30,421 nt of DNA from Rubrobacter sp. Its GTDB lineage: Bacteria; Actinomycetota; Rubrobacteria; Rubrobacterales; Rubrobacteraceae. The stretch is from NCBI GenBank assembly GCA_016781775.1, contig JADDPR010000512.1:1-30421 (forward strand). The letters run 5' to 3'. A program made the translations under genes and the position numbers. Positions 7,773 through 14,939 of this stretch are shown here, one piece after another. The notes under the pieces were generated by a model. The model ran no database searches and was not told where the DNA came from. It saw only the letters and a program-made list of their open reading frames with translations. Positions within the stretch are counted from its first letter, which is position 1; every line of letters begins with the position of its first letter.

Positions 7773-8231
7773 ATGGCCGTCGAAGGCAAGGTAGCCAAAA
7801 TATTGGGCAAGGGCGAGATCGTCATAAACCGTGGGCGCCAGCACGGCGTTCGCGGGGGGATGCTCTTCGAGATCTTCGCCCCCGAGGGCGAGGAGGTCTG
7901 GGACCCGGATACCGGCGAGACCCTGGGCACCGTGGAGGACGTGAAGGCGAAGGCCGAGGTCACGGAGGTCAAGGAGAAGCTCGCCGTCGCCCGCCTCGCC
8001 GACGCGGGCTCGCCATTCGGGGCCTCGGGCATCGGGGGCCTCGGCGAGATGCAGGAGAACCTCCAGCGCATCTTCGGGCAGATGTTCGGGGAGGGCGTCC
8101 AGGTGCAGGGCTTCGGCACGAACCCCAAAGACCAGGATGCCGAGGATCTCGAGAACATGTTCGGCGGCCCCTTGCAGGACCTGAGCAAGGTCCAGGTCGG
8201 CGACGCCGTGCGCGAGATCAAGCGCCGCTAG
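7773..8231 (+). CDS. FlgT C-terminal-domain-like cytoplasmic protein
   Basis: A 152-residue protein starting at ATG 7773 with GGAGGGA 9 bases upstream. The first 75 residues resemble the FlgT_C-like beta fold: KVAKILGKGEIVINRGRQHG, VRGGMLFEIFAPEGEEVWDP and DTGETLGTVEDVKAKAEV. In other proteins this domain often follows a secretion signal and helps assemble envelope structures, but no signal peptide is present here. A glycine-rich, amphipathic insertion (about 85-130, with MQENLQRIFGQMFGEGVQVQ) interrupts the fold before the final strand VGDAVREIKRR. Nothing else in the window is flagellar. The rhomboid gene follows after 19 bases. Function unknown. Confidence 0.7.
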   Translation: MAVEGKVAKILGKGEIVINRGRQHGVRGGMLFEIFAPEGEEVWDPDTGETLGTVEDVKAKAEVTEVKEKLAVARLADAGSPFGASGIGGLGEMQENLQRIFGQMFGEGVQVQGFGTNPKDQDAEDLENMFGGPLQDLSKVQVGDAVREIKRR

Positions 8232-8250
8232 CAGCGCCTTTTATACCTCC

Positions 8251-8940
8251 TTGGCCTTCTCGCGCCTCCCGGTAACCTTCAGCCTCATCGCCGCCTGCGT
8301 CATCGTGTACGTCGGCCTGGCCGGCGCGGGCTCATCCACCGTGGGCTCCTTGTGCCAGCCGGGGGGCGGCGCGATCCTCGGCTCCCTGATCCCGCTCTGC
8401 GTCGCCGAAGGCCAACCGTGGCGCCTCGTCACGAGCATCTTCCTGCACTCCGGCATCACGCACCTTCTGCTGAACATGCTCTCGCTTTATTTTCTCGGCT
8501 CGTTCGCCGAGGCGACGTTCGGGCGCGGCCGTTTCTTCGCGATGTACGGGCTGAGCGGGATCGCCGGGGGCCTCGCCTACCTCTACTGGAGCGTCTTCAC
8601 GGGCGCCATCGCGCAGCCGGCCGTCGGGGCCTCGGGGGCGATCTTCGGCCTCCTCGGGGGCGTCTTCGGCTACGCCATCCGGCGCGGAACCTTCTCCGCC
8701 CGCGACCCCGTGATTGGACAGCTCCTCTTCCTGACCGCGCTCAACCTATTCCTGGGCTTCTCCATCCCGAACGTCTCCAACGCCGCCCACCTCGGTGGCC
8801 TCGCCGGAGGCCTCGTCTACGGCTTCCTTCTCGCCCCGACGGTCTTCTCGCAGAAGAGGCTCGCAGCCTTCGCCCCCGCCGCCATCACCCTCGGCATCGA
8901 GGCGCTCCTCCTCGGAGCCTGGTACCTCCTCGTCGTCTGA
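8251..8940 (+). CDS. Rhomboid family intramembrane serine protease
   Basis: A 229-residue six-helix rhomboid. The catalytic dyad is visible: Ser128 in GASGAIFGLLGG and His180 in SNAAHLGGLAGG. The oxyanion-side motif HSGITHLLLNM supplies His66, His71 and Asn75, and GLSGIAGGLAY matches the L1/TM3 region. The N-terminus (PVTFSLIAACVIVYVGL) is helix 1; two cysteines lie in the following loop. The TTG start at 8251 has no good Shine-Dalgarno, so it may depend on coupling with the gene that ends 19 bases upstream. It cleaves single-pass membrane proteins; the substrate is unknown. Confidence 0.9.
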   Translation: MAFSRLPVTFSLIAACVIVYVGLAGAGSSTVGSLCQPGGGAILGSLIPLCVAEGQPWRLVTSIFLHSGITHLLLNMLSLYFLGSFAEATFGRGRFFAMYGLSGIAGGLAYLYWSVFTGAIAQPAVGASGAIFGLLGGVFGYAIRRGTFSARDPVIGQLLFLTALNLFLGFSIPNVSNAAHLGGLAGGLVYGFLLAPTVFSQKRLAAFAPAAITLGIEALLLGAWYLLVV

Positions 8941-9042
8941 TTCCAACCTCTCCCCCGGCCTCTACGACCTCCCCCTACCGGACCGAGCCCAGAGCGCCAT
9001 GATCGAGCCTACGTGCCAGAAGGGTTGCTTTTGCGGAACGCG

Positions 9043-9774
9043 CTAATGGCCCAATACGATCGTCAGGCCCAGGGTGGTGACGACGAGCGTCGCGGCGAAG
9101 AGTAGGCCGGAGAGCCTGCCGGCGTCCCCGGCCTGGGTCTCGGGCAGCAGGTGGGCGGCGCCCATGTAAGCGAGAACGCCGCCGGCCGCTCCGGTCAGGA
9201 TTCCCAGGCCCCCTTCGTCCGGCACCGGGAGGGCCATCGTGGAGACGGCGGCGATAGGGATTGCGAGCCCCAGGGCCAGGGTCGTCCACACCATCTTGGC
9301 GCGCGTCACCCGCGAGGCCACCAGGATCGCGGCGAGCGAGAGGCCGACCGGAACCTGATGGACGAGGATGCCCAGCCCCAGAAGCCCGGAGACGGCCGTG
9401 GATGCCCCGGCGGCCACACCCAGCACGAAACCGTCGGCGAGATTATGCACCGCGAGGCCGAGAAAGAGCGGCCACAGGAGCGTACCCTTCAGCGCGCCAT
9501 CCTCGGCGAGATGGTCCACGTGTACGCGGCTCAGGGCCTCGGTCAGAAACAGGAGCACGAACCCGGCGACGAATCCCCCTATCGCCGCCGTCCCGGCCAT
9601 CTCGAGCCCCTCCGGGAAGAGGTCCGCGAACGCGAGGGCCAGCAAGATGCCGGCGGCGACAGCCGACGAGTAGGACCGCCTGGATGGGCCAGACTTCTTC
9701 CCGACAAGAGCCACCATTCCCGCCCCAGAGAAGCCGACCATCGCGATCAGGGCGAGCAGGAGAACGGTGCTCAT
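9043..9774 (-). CDS. ZIP family divalent metal (probably zinc) transporter
   Basis: A 243-residue ZIP/ZupT-GufA type transporter with about eight hydrophobic helices. TM2 carries AFADLFPEG (48-56). TM4 has the metal motif HNLADG with His110, Asn111 and Asp114. TM5 has HQVPVG with His139. A later helix carries AHLLPET. In TM5 most ZIPs have Glu after the His; here it is Gln140, which should weaken one of the two intramembrane metal sites. The start is ATG 9774 after a G-rich stretch. A Fur/Zur-type palindrome lies 57-73 bases upstream, and the Fur-family gene is immediately upstream. This supports zinc-repressed import. Confidence 0.85.
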   Translation of the reverse strand: MSTVLLLALIAMVGFSGAGMVALVGKKSGPSRRSYSSAVAAGILLALAFADLFPEGLEMAGTAAIGGFVAGFVLLFLTEALSRVHVDHLAEDGALKGTLLWPLFLGLAVHNLADGFVLGVAAGASTAVSGLLGLGILVHQVPVGLSLAAILVASRVTRAKMVWTTLALGLAIPIAAVSTMALPVPDEGGLGILTGAAGGVLAYMGAAHLLPETQAGDAGRLSGLLFAATLVVTTLGLTIVLGH

Positions 9775-9830
9775 ACTCCCCCCGTCTCAACGCCGTCTTG
9801 TCCCCCACCCGACGAATTCTCCGCCCGTAA

Positions 9831-9847
9831 TTGAAATATTTTTTCAA
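9831..9847. promoter_or_regulatory. Fur/Zur-type operator upstream of the ZIP gene
   Basis: The 17-base box TTGAAATATTTTTTCAA has 6-base perfect arms (TTGAAA / TTTCAA) around 5 bases. It shares TGAAA-5-TTTCA with the box before the Fur-family gene. On the minus strand it falls between a possible TTGCCT (9857-9852) and TTCAAT (9835-9830), so a bound repressor would block a promoter there. Confidence 0.6.
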
Positions 9848-9862
9848 CAACAGGCAAAACTC

Positions 9863-10255
9863 TTAGAGGCATGCCGCACACCTACCGTAGACCTCCACGC
9901 TGTGGGAGCGGACCTCGAACCCCTGGTTCTGAGTAGGGATTCGCGCGGAATCCAGGGGGCACTCCTCGAACTCGGAGATGTCTCCGCAGGACTCGCAGAT
10001 CATGTGGTGATGGTGATCTGCGGCGAGCTCGTAGCGCGCCCCGTCGCCGAGGTCCAACCGGCGAACGATCCCCAACGATCCCAACAGGTCGAGCGTCCGG
10101 TACACCGTGACCATCCCAACACCCGGACAGCGAGCCCGTATGCCCTCCAGGCTCTGGTGCTGCTCCGCCGCCAGCGCTCCCAATACCGCCACCCGCTGCG
10201 GCGTCACCTTGTACCCGCGACCTCGCATCTTTCCGACCGCGCTCTCTAAGCTCAA
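9863..10255 (-). CDS. Fur-family metalloregulator, probably Zur
   Basis: A 130-residue Fur-family repressor. The winged-helix part has KVTPQRVAVLGAL (16-28) and the recognition segment VTVYRTLDLLGSLGIVRRL (49-67). The dimer/metal domain has the HHHHMICESC cluster (81-90) and a C-terminal CAAC, so both structural zinc CxxC pairs (87/90 and 126/129) are present. The overall pattern resembles actinobacterial FurB/Zur more than Fur or PerR. The assignment to Zur rests mainly on the adjacent ZIP transporter and on the operators at both genes. The TTG start has no strong Shine-Dalgarno, and an internal ATG at codon 10 is an alternative. Confidence 0.85.
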   Translation of the reverse strand: MSLESAVGKMRGRGYKVTPQRVAVLGALAAEQHQSLEGIRARCPGVGMVTVYRTLDLLGSLGIVRRLDLGDGARYELAADHHHHMICESCGDISEFEECPLDSARIPTQNQGFEVRSHSVEVYGRCAACL

Positions 10256-10282
10256 CCAGCCCGCCCCGTCTCTAGCCCGTAG

Positions 10283-10299
10283 ATGAAAACTTTTTTCAT
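10283..10299. promoter_or_regulatory. Fur/Zur-type operator upstream of the Fur-family gene
   Basis: The 17-base palindrome ATGAAAACTTTTTTCAT has perfect 7-base arms (ATGAAAA / TTTTCAT) around 3 bases. It lies 28-44 bases before the start of the Fur-family gene and implies autoregulation. It resembles published actinobacterial Zur boxes (TGAAAAT..ATTTTCA type). A consensus TTGACA at 10299-10304 faces right, but no gene follows it; the rest of 10300-10456 holds only a loose 7-bp inverted repeat (GTGGGCG / CGCCCAC). Confidence 0.65.
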
Positions 10300-10456
10300 T
10301 GACAGCTTAACAGCCAGGACAATCTACGACAACCTTCTAGCTCTCTTGGGACCTAACGCCTGGCTGGGCGCACGTTGGATGTGGGCGTTCTCGTAGGGGA
10401 CAACGCAGCGCCCACGCCAACGAAAGGGATCAAGCTCCTGCGAGAAAAGTACTTCC

Positions 10457-11308
10457 TTAGCTCGCGGACGGACGCTTCCTGCCAGTGCTCGCGTGGCGGA
10501 GAAGAAAGATGAGAGCGAACGTCAGGGCGAGGACCGAGGCAACGAAGAGGTTGCCGCGGAAGTCGCCGAGAAGGAAGGCCGGATCTATGCGCAGGGCCTC
10601 CACGAAGAAGCGCCCGACGGAGTAGAGGCTCACGTAGAGCAGGAAGACGTCGCCGTCCTTGAGGCGCGAGGCGAAGCGACGCGCCACGTACAGCAGCACG
10701 AAGAAGACCAGGACGTTCCAGATCGACTCGTACAGGAACGTGGGGTGGAAGGCTTGCGCGTCCGCGAAGCCGTCGGGTCTGTTCTCGGGCGCGATGCGGA
10801 TGGCCCAGGGGAGATCCGAGGGCCGGCCGAAAAGCTCCTGATTAAAGTAGTTTCCCCACCGGCCGATGGCCTGGGCGAGGATCAGTCCGGGGGCCGCGGC
10901 GTCCGCGAACATCAGCGCGCTGATGCCGCGGATGCGCGCGAAGATCAGGACGCCCAGAAAACCGCCAACGACCGCGCCGTAGATGCCCAGGCCCCCGTTC
11001 CAGACCTCGAAGACGCCGGGGAACGGGTCGTCCGCGTAGAGCTCGTAGTCCGTCAGGACGTGGTAGACGCGCGCCCCGATAAATCCCAGGGGCACGACGA
11101 AGAAGAGCGCGTCGAGCGCGAGGGCGCCGTCGTAGCCCTTGCGCGCGAGCTCCCGGGAGACGACGAAGGTGCCCACCGCTATCCCGAGGGCGATGCACAG
11201 GCCGTACCAGCGCATGGCGAAAGGCCCGGCCTCGAAGATGATCGGGGACGGCGGGCTCGGTAGCGTGAGGGCCATCAAGACGTGCGACAACGAGACTCCT
11301 TCGCTCAC
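10457..11308 (-). CDS. lgt: Prolipoprotein diacylglyceryl transferase
   Basis: A 283-residue membrane enzyme that transfers diacylglycerol from phosphatidylglycerol to the lipobox cysteine of prolipoproteins. Diagnostic segments: FAMRWYGLCIALGIAVGTF, VWNGGLGIYGAVVGGFLG, the Lgt signature AIGRWGNYFNQELFGRPSDL, and HPTFLYESIWN. Seven membrane segments are plausible. The start is GTG 11308, 12 bases after the PBP2 stop, with GGGAGG upstream, so it is cotranscribed with PBP2. A short basic tail ends the protein. It supports envelope assembly along with the neighbouring sortase and PBP2. Confidence 0.95.
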   Translation of the reverse strand: MSEGVSLSHVLMALTLPSPPSPIIFEAGPFAMRWYGLCIALGIAVGTFVVSRELARKGYDGALALDALFFVVPLGFIGARVYHVLTDYELYADDPFPGVFEVWNGGLGIYGAVVGGFLGVLIFARIRGISALMFADAAAPGLILAQAIGRWGNYFNQELFGRPSDLPWAIRIAPENRPDGFADAQAFHPTFLYESIWNVLVFFVLLYVARRFASRLKDGDVFLLYVSLYSVGRFFVEALRIDPAFLLGDFRGNLFVASVLALTFALIFLLRHASTGRKRPSAS

Positions 11309-11320
11309 TAGCCGGCCTCC

Positions 11321-13594
11321 CTAGTAGGAGGAGGCCGCTGGGTAGACGGCGGGATCCGCGGGCGGCGTGCTGTAGTAGGCCGGGTCCGAGCTCACCGGCG
11401 GGGCATAGCCCGGGGAGGTGTAGTCTTCGGGGGCCACGACGGGGGCGGCGGGGATGGACGGCGTGGCGCCGCCGGGGGTCTCGCCCGCCCTACCACCGGC
11501 GTAGGGCACGTCGGTCCCTTTCTCGGGCGCCTCCGGCGCGGGGCCGGCGACGGTCCGGTGCGGGTCCTTGGGGGACTGCTCGACGCCCGCGTACTCCTCG
11601 AGGACGTGACGGACGACGGGGGCGGAGGTCTTGTCCGGGTGGAGGCCGCCGCCCTCGACCATCGCTACGACGACGAGGGGCCTCACCTGGTTCTCGGCCC
11701 AGCCGACAAACCAGGTGACGGGGTCCTTGCCCCACATCTCGCCCGTGCCGCTCTTGCCGAGGATCGGAAGCTTCGAGTCCACGAAGGCGGCCTCGGAGGT
11801 ACCGCCCTTGCGCGTCACGCGCCTGAGGCCCTCGATGGTGTCCTCCATGTCCTGCGCGTTCACGTCGATCTGGCCGGCCGGTTCGGGCGAGATCTCCTCG
11901 ACGAGCTCCCCGTTCTGGTCCCGGATCTCCTTGCCGACGTGCGGGGTGACGAGCGTGCCGCCGTTCTGGATGGCGGCGTAGCCCCGGGCGAGCTGGAGGG
12001 GGCTAACCAGGAGGTCGCCCTGGCCGATGGTCATGTTCACCCAGCGGCTCACGGTCCAACGCTTGTCGTCGGGGGTGCCGCCGGCCTCCTCCTGCCACTC
12101 GCGGGTGGGGACCCTCCCTGCGGTCTCGCCGGGAAGGTCGATGCCGGTTGAGGAGCCGAAGCCGAACTTCTCGTAGAAGTCTGGCAGCCAGTTCTCGTCG
12201 TCGGTGGCGTTCCAGATCCAGTCGGCGATCTGGTAGAAGTACTTGTCGTTCGAGTCCATGAGGGCCTCGTAGTAGTTCTGGGTGCCGTGGTTGCCGTATT
12301 CCTCCGGGTAGGTCTGGCGCCAGCTCTGCCAGCAGGCACCGAAGGCCCCCTTCGGGCTCCAGCACTCGCCGTTGTCGGTGTAGGTAGTCTGCGGGGTGAT
12401 GACGCCGAAGGCGAGCCCGGCAAGACCCGTGAACACCTTGAAGGTGGAGGCGGCGGGGTAGGCTCCGGCGATGGCCCGGCTGGCGAACGGGGCGTTGGCG
12501 TACTCGGAGTTGAGGTAGTCGAACTGCTCGATCTCCTCCGCACCCGTGATGCCGCCGACGAAAAGCTGCGGATCGAAGTCCGGTCGGCTCGCCATGGCGA
12601 GCACCTCGCCGTTGCGCGGGTCGAGGGCGACGACCGCCCCGCCGGAGCCCGCGTAGCCCTCGGCCTGGGCGCGCTCGATCGCGAGGTCCAACTCCCTCTC
12701 CGCCGTCTGTTGCAAGCCCCCGTCGACGGTGAGCGCCACGTCTTTGCCGGCGACCGGGTCGGTGATGCGGGACGGCTCCCCTTCCTCGGGGATCTCCTCC
12801 TCGCGGCCGTCGAAGCGGCTGCCGTCGGCCATGCGGACCTCGACCTCGCGGCCCAGCGCGTCGACCGTGTACTCCTTCTTGCCGGGCTGGCCGCGCAGGA
12901 TCTCCTCGTAGGCCAGCTCGATGCCGCCCTTACCGACCACGGCGTCCTGCTCGAGCCCCCCGTAGAGGCCGCCCGCCTGGAGCTCCTCGGGCGTAACCGC
13001 GCCCGTGTAGCCGAGGACGTGGGAGGCAAGCGAGCTCTCCGGGTAGTTGCGGACGAAGTCGTTGTTGACGACGAGGCCCTTGAACTCTTCGGTCCTCTCG
13101 CTGACGTACATGACGTCCTCGCGGGCCGCGTTCTCCTTGACGAGCATCGGGCTGTACTGGTTGCCGCTCTCGAGCGCCGCGTCGTACTGGGCGAGGACGG
13201 CCTCCGCGTCGGCCTCCAGGATGCCGGCAAGCTCCTCGACCTTCTCGCGCGGGATGGCGTTCGGGACGACGGTGACGTTGAGGCCCGGGACGTTGTTCGC
13301 CAGAACCTCGCCCTCGCGGTCGTAGATCACGCCTCGCTGAGCCGGGATCTTGACCTCGCGCGTGTGCGTGTCCTGGGCGTAGCTCGTGTGCTCCTCCCCG
13401 GTGATGACCTGCAGGTACCAGAGCCTGAAGCCAAGGGTGATAAAGACGGCCGCGACCAACATCGCGAGGGCGACGACGCGGACCTGCATCCTGGCTTTGG
13501 TGATCGAAGGTTCGGGCTCCTTCTTTTTGGAAGGCCCCTTCTTCCCGGGGCGCTTCACGCGCCCTACGTCGACCGGAGGTCTCGTCCGCAGCAC
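11321..13594 (-). CDS. mrdA: Penicillin-binding protein 2 (class B transpeptidase)
   Basis: A 757-residue class B PBP: a basic cytoplasmic tail (1-37), one membrane anchor (about 38-60), a PBP dimerisation domain (about 82-260) starting with AQRGVIYDREGEVLANN, and a transpeptidase domain. Active-site motifs are Ser383 in STFK, SND (448-450) and KSGTGE (614-619). It crosslinks peptidoglycan during elongation, normally with a RodA partner that is not in this window. An unusual Pro/Tyr/Ser-rich tail (about 685-757, with GYAPPVSSDPAYYSTPPADP) would lie outside the membrane. A GTG start fits the frame. Sortase lies upstream and lgt 12 bases downstream. Confidence 0.93.
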   Translation of the reverse strand: MLRTRPPVDVGRVKRPGKKGPSKKKEPEPSITKARMQVRVVALAMLVAAVFITLGFRLWYLQVITGEEHTSYAQDTHTREVKIPAQRGVIYDREGEVLANNVPGLNVTVVPNAIPREKVEELAGILEADAEAVLAQYDAALESGNQYSPMLVKENAAREDVMYVSERTEEFKGLVVNNDFVRNYPESSLASHVLGYTGAVTPEELQAGGLYGGLEQDAVVGKGGIELAYEEILRGQPGKKEYTVDALGREVEVRMADGSRFDGREEEIPEEGEPSRITDPVAGKDVALTVDGGLQQTAERELDLAIERAQAEGYAGSGGAVVALDPRNGEVLAMASRPDFDPQLFVGGITGAEEIEQFDYLNSEYANAPFASRAIAGAYPAASTFKVFTGLAGLAFGVITPQTTYTDNGECWSPKGAFGACWQSWRQTYPEEYGNHGTQNYYEALMDSNDKYFYQIADWIWNATDDENWLPDFYEKFGFGSSTGIDLPGETAGRVPTREWQEEAGGTPDDKRWTVSRWVNMTIGQGDLLVSPLQLARGYAAIQNGGTLVTPHVGKEIRDQNGELVEEISPEPAGQIDVNAQDMEDTIEGLRRVTRKGGTSEAAFVDSKLPILGKSGTGEMWGKDPVTWFVGWAENQVRPLVVVAMVEGGGLHPDKTSAPVVRHVLEEYAGVEQSPKDPHRTVAGPAPEAPEKGTDVPYAGGRAGETPGGATPSIPAAPVVAPEDYTSPGYAPPVSSDPAYYSTPPADPAVYPAASSY

Positions 13595-13661
13595 TCTTTA
13601 GGTTCCCCTCCACGATGATTGCGTCTCATGTACCCCGACCTCGCCACCACGGCGCTACCCC

Positions 13662-14288
13662 TTAAGAGACCTTCTCGGCCTGCACGATGAGGCGTTGCGA
13701 GTAATCCGGCAGCGTACAGGTTTGCAGCGTCAGCACGTCCTTACCTGGCACGGGCCGGGTGACCTCTAGGTCCGTCGGTTCGACGACGACCTCCTTGAAG
13801 ACCACGTACTTGTACTCCTTACCGTCGGCATCGGTGATCGTGATCTCGTCGCCGTTCTCCAGAACGTCGAGGTCCCAGAACGCCAGGAACGAGTCGGTGT
13901 TGGGGTAACCGAGGCGGTGGCCCGCGATGTACACGTTTGCCCCCTGTTGCCACGGGAATCCCGTCCCCTGGAGGTGGATGCCGAGGTAGTCCTTGAGCTT
14001 GGCCTCGTCGTCCCCCTTGGCGTCCGGCACGGCGGCCTCGGCGACTTCCATCTTGGGGATGTCGACGGTAAGGGTCTTGTCCTCGGGTCCCTCGGGGGTC
14101 TCGGGCTTGGGCCCGGTCGACTCGTCGAGGACGGGGACGTTGAAGTCGCCAACCTCGCTTCTCTCCCCGTCTACTCCGCCGACGTTGCCGAGCAGACCGG
14201 TACCGAAAAAGAAGCTCGCGATCAGGGCGACGCCCGCCCCTATAAGGGCGAGGCTCAACAAGCTCAAGATCGTGCTCTTGATACGCAC
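13662..14288 (-). CDS. Sortase (class E-like)
   Basis: A 208-residue sortase with an N-terminal signal anchor (8-34), a Pro/Glu/Asp-rich spacer (40-72) and a sortase beta barrel. The catalytic triad is visible: His124 in YIAGHRLGY, Cys191 in TLQTCTLPDY and Arg199 in SQRLIV. The length and the TLQTC motif fit the class E type common in actinobacteria, which anchors LAXTG-like proteins; the class call is inference. The GTG start is immediately preceded by GGAGG with no spacer, so the true start may differ or this may be a weak site. It lies 67 bases upstream of PBP2, giving an envelope operon. Confidence 0.88.
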   Translation of the reverse strand: MRIKSTILSLLSLALIGAGVALIASFFFGTGLLGNVGGVDGERSEVGDFNVPVLDESTGPKPETPEGPEDKTLTVDIPKMEVAEAAVPDAKGDDEAKLKDYLGIHLQGTGFPWQQGANVYIAGHRLGYPNTDSFLAFWDLDVLENGDEITITDADGKEYKYVVFKEVVVEPTDLEVTRPVPGKDVLTLQTCTLPDYSQRLIVQAEKVS

Positions 14289-14336
14289 CCTCCATTTGCA
14301 TCCAGCACCCTACCGACCACCAACAGAACGTAACCC

Positions 14337-14342
14337 ATTGTA
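14337..14342 (-). promoter_or_regulatory. Putative -10 element of the sortase-PBP2-lgt unit
   Basis: TACAAT on the minus strand, just after an AT-rich run (TTATTTTTTCGG). It lies about 50 bases before the sortase start. No clear -35. Confidence 0.4.
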
Positions 14343-14393
14343 TCCGAAAAAATAAGCCTACTAGCCCCGGCGCCGAAGGTCTGGAGCTTGGCT

Positions 14394-14939
14394 CTAGCCT
14401 TCGACGACAAAAGATTTGCGAACGGCCGGCGCCCCGGACTCGCCTCCGAGGCCGTCCGAGATCTCCACCGTGTAGTTGCCGGGGGGCAAGGGATCTCCGG
14501 AACGCGCCTGGAGGGCGAACTTGACGATCCCGGAGGCCCCACCCTCGCCGGAGCTCAACTGGTCCTCCTGCTCGTCGAGGGCCTGGATCTCGTCCTCCTG
14601 CCCGAACAACAGCGAGAGGGCCGAGCTACTCCCCGACCTTGCGACCCGTGCCCGCATGTCTTCCCCCGTCGGCAGATCCTCCACGCTCAGGTACACGAAG
14701 ACCTTCTCGGGACGCTGCCCGAAGTAGTTGACGTCCGGCGGCGGGTAGAGCCGGTCCTCGGCGCTGACCGAGACATCGCGGATGCTGGGCGAGACGATCT
14801 CCTCGCCCGGCGTGAAATCCTCCGCCCTGAGAAACGACTCCAGGACGAGCGCGAGGGCCACGAGCGCGACCACGAAGAGCACGAAGAGTGGCCACCGGCG
14901 CCCCGCCCCCTTTGTCTTGGTGTTCGGGAGCGCCGTCAC
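14394..14939 (-). CDS. Membrane-anchored extracytoplasmic hypothetical protein
   Basis: A 181-residue protein. A short basic N-terminus (TKTKGAGRRW) precedes one strong membrane helix (about 16-36), so most of the protein is probably outside. The exported part is beta-like, with SPSIRDVSVSAEDRLYPPP, VFVYLSVEDLPTGEDMRARV and a C-terminal GNYTVEISDGLGGESGA resembling an Ig-like strand pair. It has an acidic Gln/Glu/Asp segment in the middle. I do not recognise the family. The GTG start overlaps the TGA stop of the CPBP protease gene by four bases (GTGA), so they are tightly coupled; it could be a substrate or partner of that protease. Confidence 0.75.
   Translation of the reverse strand: MTALPNTKTKGAGRRWPLFVLFVVALVALALVLESFLRAEDFTPGEEIVSPSIRDVSVSAEDRLYPPPDVNYFGQRPEKVFVYLSVEDLPTGEDMRARVARSGSSSALSLLFGQEDEIQALDEQEDQLSSGEGGASGIVKFALQARSGDPLPPGNYTVEISDGLGGESGAPAVRKSFVVEG

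Noticed and set aside
7688..8221. N-terminal extension of endonuclease IV by 178 codons
   Set aside because: It runs antisense to the FlgT_C-like gene, lacks family similarity, and the Nfo fold begins at ATG 7687.
8941..9042. Gap between the rhomboid and ZIP genes as a site for a terminator or RNA gene
   Set aside because: No stable hairpin, T-run or tRNA-like fold was seen.
10299..10327. Consensus TTGACA facing right as a promoter for a small RNA
   Set aside because: No acceptable -10 at the proper spacing and no rightward gene follows; the bases overlap the Fur/Zur box.
10378..10416. GTGGGCG / CGCCCAC inverted repeat between lgt and the Fur-family gene as a terminator
   Set aside because: The loop is over 20 bases and no T-run follows on either strand.
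12003..13618. Long open frames on the strand opposite PBP2
   Set aside because: Frames kept open by high GC; no start signals, no domain patterns, and fully covered by the PBP2 gene.
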